From assembly GCA_046352935.1 (NCBI GenBank), contig JAXMGR010000010.1, forward strand, positions 1 to 64,000: a stretch of DNA of 64,000 bases, in the 5' to 3' direction. The translations under genes were made by a program, and so were the position numbers. The notes below the pieces were generated by a model that worked only from the letters and a program-made list of their open reading frames with translations, did no database searches and was not told where the DNA came from. This document shows positions 63,003-64,000 of this stretch, in pieces (position 1 is the first letter of the stretch; each line of letters starts with the position of its first letter). Source of the DNA: CAYWMY01 sp046352935. GTDB lineage: Bacteria; Pseudomonadota; Gammaproteobacteria; Steroidobacterales; Steroidobacteraceae.

Positions 63003-64000
63003 TCACTTTCCGATGCAGAAGCTCGCGAAGATCCGGCCGAGCAGGTCATCGCTCGTGACTTCGCCGGTGATCCCGCCGAGGGTGCGCTGCGCGAGCCGTA
63101 GCTCCTCGGCGACGAGCTCGGGCGAGGCCGAGATCGCCAGCAGTTCCTCCGACCGGGCGATGTGTTCACGCGCGCGGGTGAGCGCATCGACGTGCCGCTG
63201 GCGCGCGCTGTAGTCGCCGGCATCGGGGGCATGGAAGCCGGCCTGCCGCTTGAGATGATCGCGCAATTCATCGAGCCCCTGCCCCGTGAGTGCCGACAGG
63301 GACAGGATCGCATCGGCCGCGATGACGACGCCCTCCGCCGCCAGGGCACTTGCGAGCGCACGCCTCGCAGCTGCCGGATCGCCGGACAGGTCGATCTTGC
63401 TGAGTACCCAGGTCACGCCCGCGCACCCGGCGATGCCGGTGGGCAGCTGCTGCGCTTCGGTGGCATCAACTAGCGCGAGTACGGCGTCCGCGCGTTCCAG
63501 CGCCTGGCGCGCGCGGCGAACGCCTTCGGCCTCGACGGGATCCTCGGTGGCACGCAGGCCGGCGGTGTCGACGACGTGCACCGGCAGACCGTCGATGAGG
63601 AGTTCCTGGCGCAGCAGATCACGCGTCGTGCCCGGAACAGGCGTGACGATGGCGACATCGGCCTCGGCGAGACGGTTCAGGAGGCTCGACTTGCCGGCAT
63701 TCGGACGGCCGACGATCGCGATCGTGACGCCGTCGCGGAGCAGCCGGCCCTGCCGCACCCGCGCCGCGATGGCGTCGAGCATCGTGAGCAGCGCTCCGAC
63801 CTCCTGCGTGTGGCGGTCCGGACCGGACGCATCGATACCCTCCTCCGGAAAATCGATCTCTGCCTCCACCTGCACACGCAGACCCGTCAATGCCTCCACG
63901 AGTCCACGGACTGCAACCGAGAATTCGCCCTGCAGGCTCCGCGCGGCGGCCAGCGCCGCCTGGCGGCTGCCCGCGTCGATGAGGTCGGCGACGGCTTCGG
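63003..64000 (-). CDS. mnmE: tRNA modification GTPase MnmE, C-terminal part (cut by window edge)
   Basis: About 332 residues are visible. They include the end of the N-terminal helical domain (DFPEEGIDASG), the G domain with GRPNAGKSSLLNRL (P-loop), G2 PGTTRDLLRQE, G3 DTAGLRATEDPVE and G4 LSKIDLSG, and the helical C-terminus ending in FCIGK, the conserved C-x-G-K tail. It partners with MnmG, about 19 kb downstream on the same strand. Confidence 0.96.
   Translation of the reverse strand, partial: EAVADLIDAGSRQAALAAARSLQGEFSVAVRGLVEALTGLRVQVEAEIDFPEEGIDASGPDRHTQEVGALLTMLDAIAARVRQGRLLRDGVTIAIVGRPNAGKSSLLNRLAEADVAIVTPVPGTTRDLLRQELLIDGLPVHVVDTAGLRATEDPVEAEGVRRARQALERADAVLALVDATEAQQLPTGIAGCAGVTWVLSKIDLSGDPAAARRALASALAAEGVVIAADAILSLSALTGQGLDELRDHLKRQAGFHAPDAGDYSARQRHVDALTRAREHIARSEELLAISASPELVAEELRLAQRTLGGITGEVTSDDLLGRIFASFCIGK

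Overview
The window is GC-rich throughout (roughly 70 %) and reads as chromosome of a gammaproteobacterium, probably near Xanthomonadales, Nevskiales or Steroidobacterales. Three things point there: a type II secretion operon of the Xanthomonas Xps kind (separate L, M, short GspC/XpsN-like and D genes at the end), a Pseudomonas O5-like surface-polysaccharide locus, and the origin-proximal order mnmE - mnmG - rsmG - parA - parB on one strand. I found no rRNA, tRNA, CRISPR array, insertion sequence or prophage. Genes are tightly packed; most stops overlap the next start by 1-4 bases. The only gene-poor stretch over 300 bp is 38428-39060.

Layout. 1-9088 (minus): type II secretion operon in the order gspG-E-F-H-I-J-K-L-M-C(XpsN)-D, with gspD running off the left edge. 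9126-31965 (minus): one polysaccharide locus. From its promoter end it holds an SLBB-rich outer-membrane exporter, Wzz, Wzy, HisH2/HisF2/WbpG (sugar amidination), WlbA, an LbH acetyltransferase, a DegT aminotransferase, Wzx, glycosyltransferases and methyltransferases, a WbpV/WbpK-like reductase and a WbpL/WecA-like initiating transferase, then gmd-fcl (GDP-L-fucose) and a WbpM/CapD 4,6-dehydratase. The likely product is a heteropolymer started on a QuiNAc/FucNAc-type sugar, containing a 2,3-diamino (possibly acetamidino) uronic acid and fucose, flipped by Wzx, polymerised by Wzy/Wzz and exported.

32040-44195 (minus): parB, parA, an MBL hydrolase, rsmG, an AcuI/YhdH oxidoreductase, a second MBL hydrolase, a dihaem cytochrome c, NfeD and SPFH/band-7 proteins, an orphan OppA-like binding protein, and mnmG. 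44338-47719 (plus): a secreted alpha/beta hydrolase coupled to a NatAB-like ABC exporter. 47824-49404: small proteins (HExxH protein, DUF2721, GIY-YIG-like protein).

49491-53730: an unusual divergent cluster of an ODP-type diiron MBL sensor plus a Roadblock/LC7 protein (minus), facing three genes of unknown function (plus): a receiver-like/PATAN-like protein, a TPR-like protein and a winged-helix/Roadblock-like fusion. This looks like an undescribed signalling module and is the best candidate for novelty. 53843-56042 (minus): def and class I fumarase. 56201-57433 (plus): a sorbosone-dehydrogenase-like beta-propeller. 57391-61559 (minus): an RND efflux pump and adaptor, facing a marR gene (61632-62192) across two near-identical palindromic operators. 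62229-62969: truC. 63003-64000: the 3' part of mnmE.
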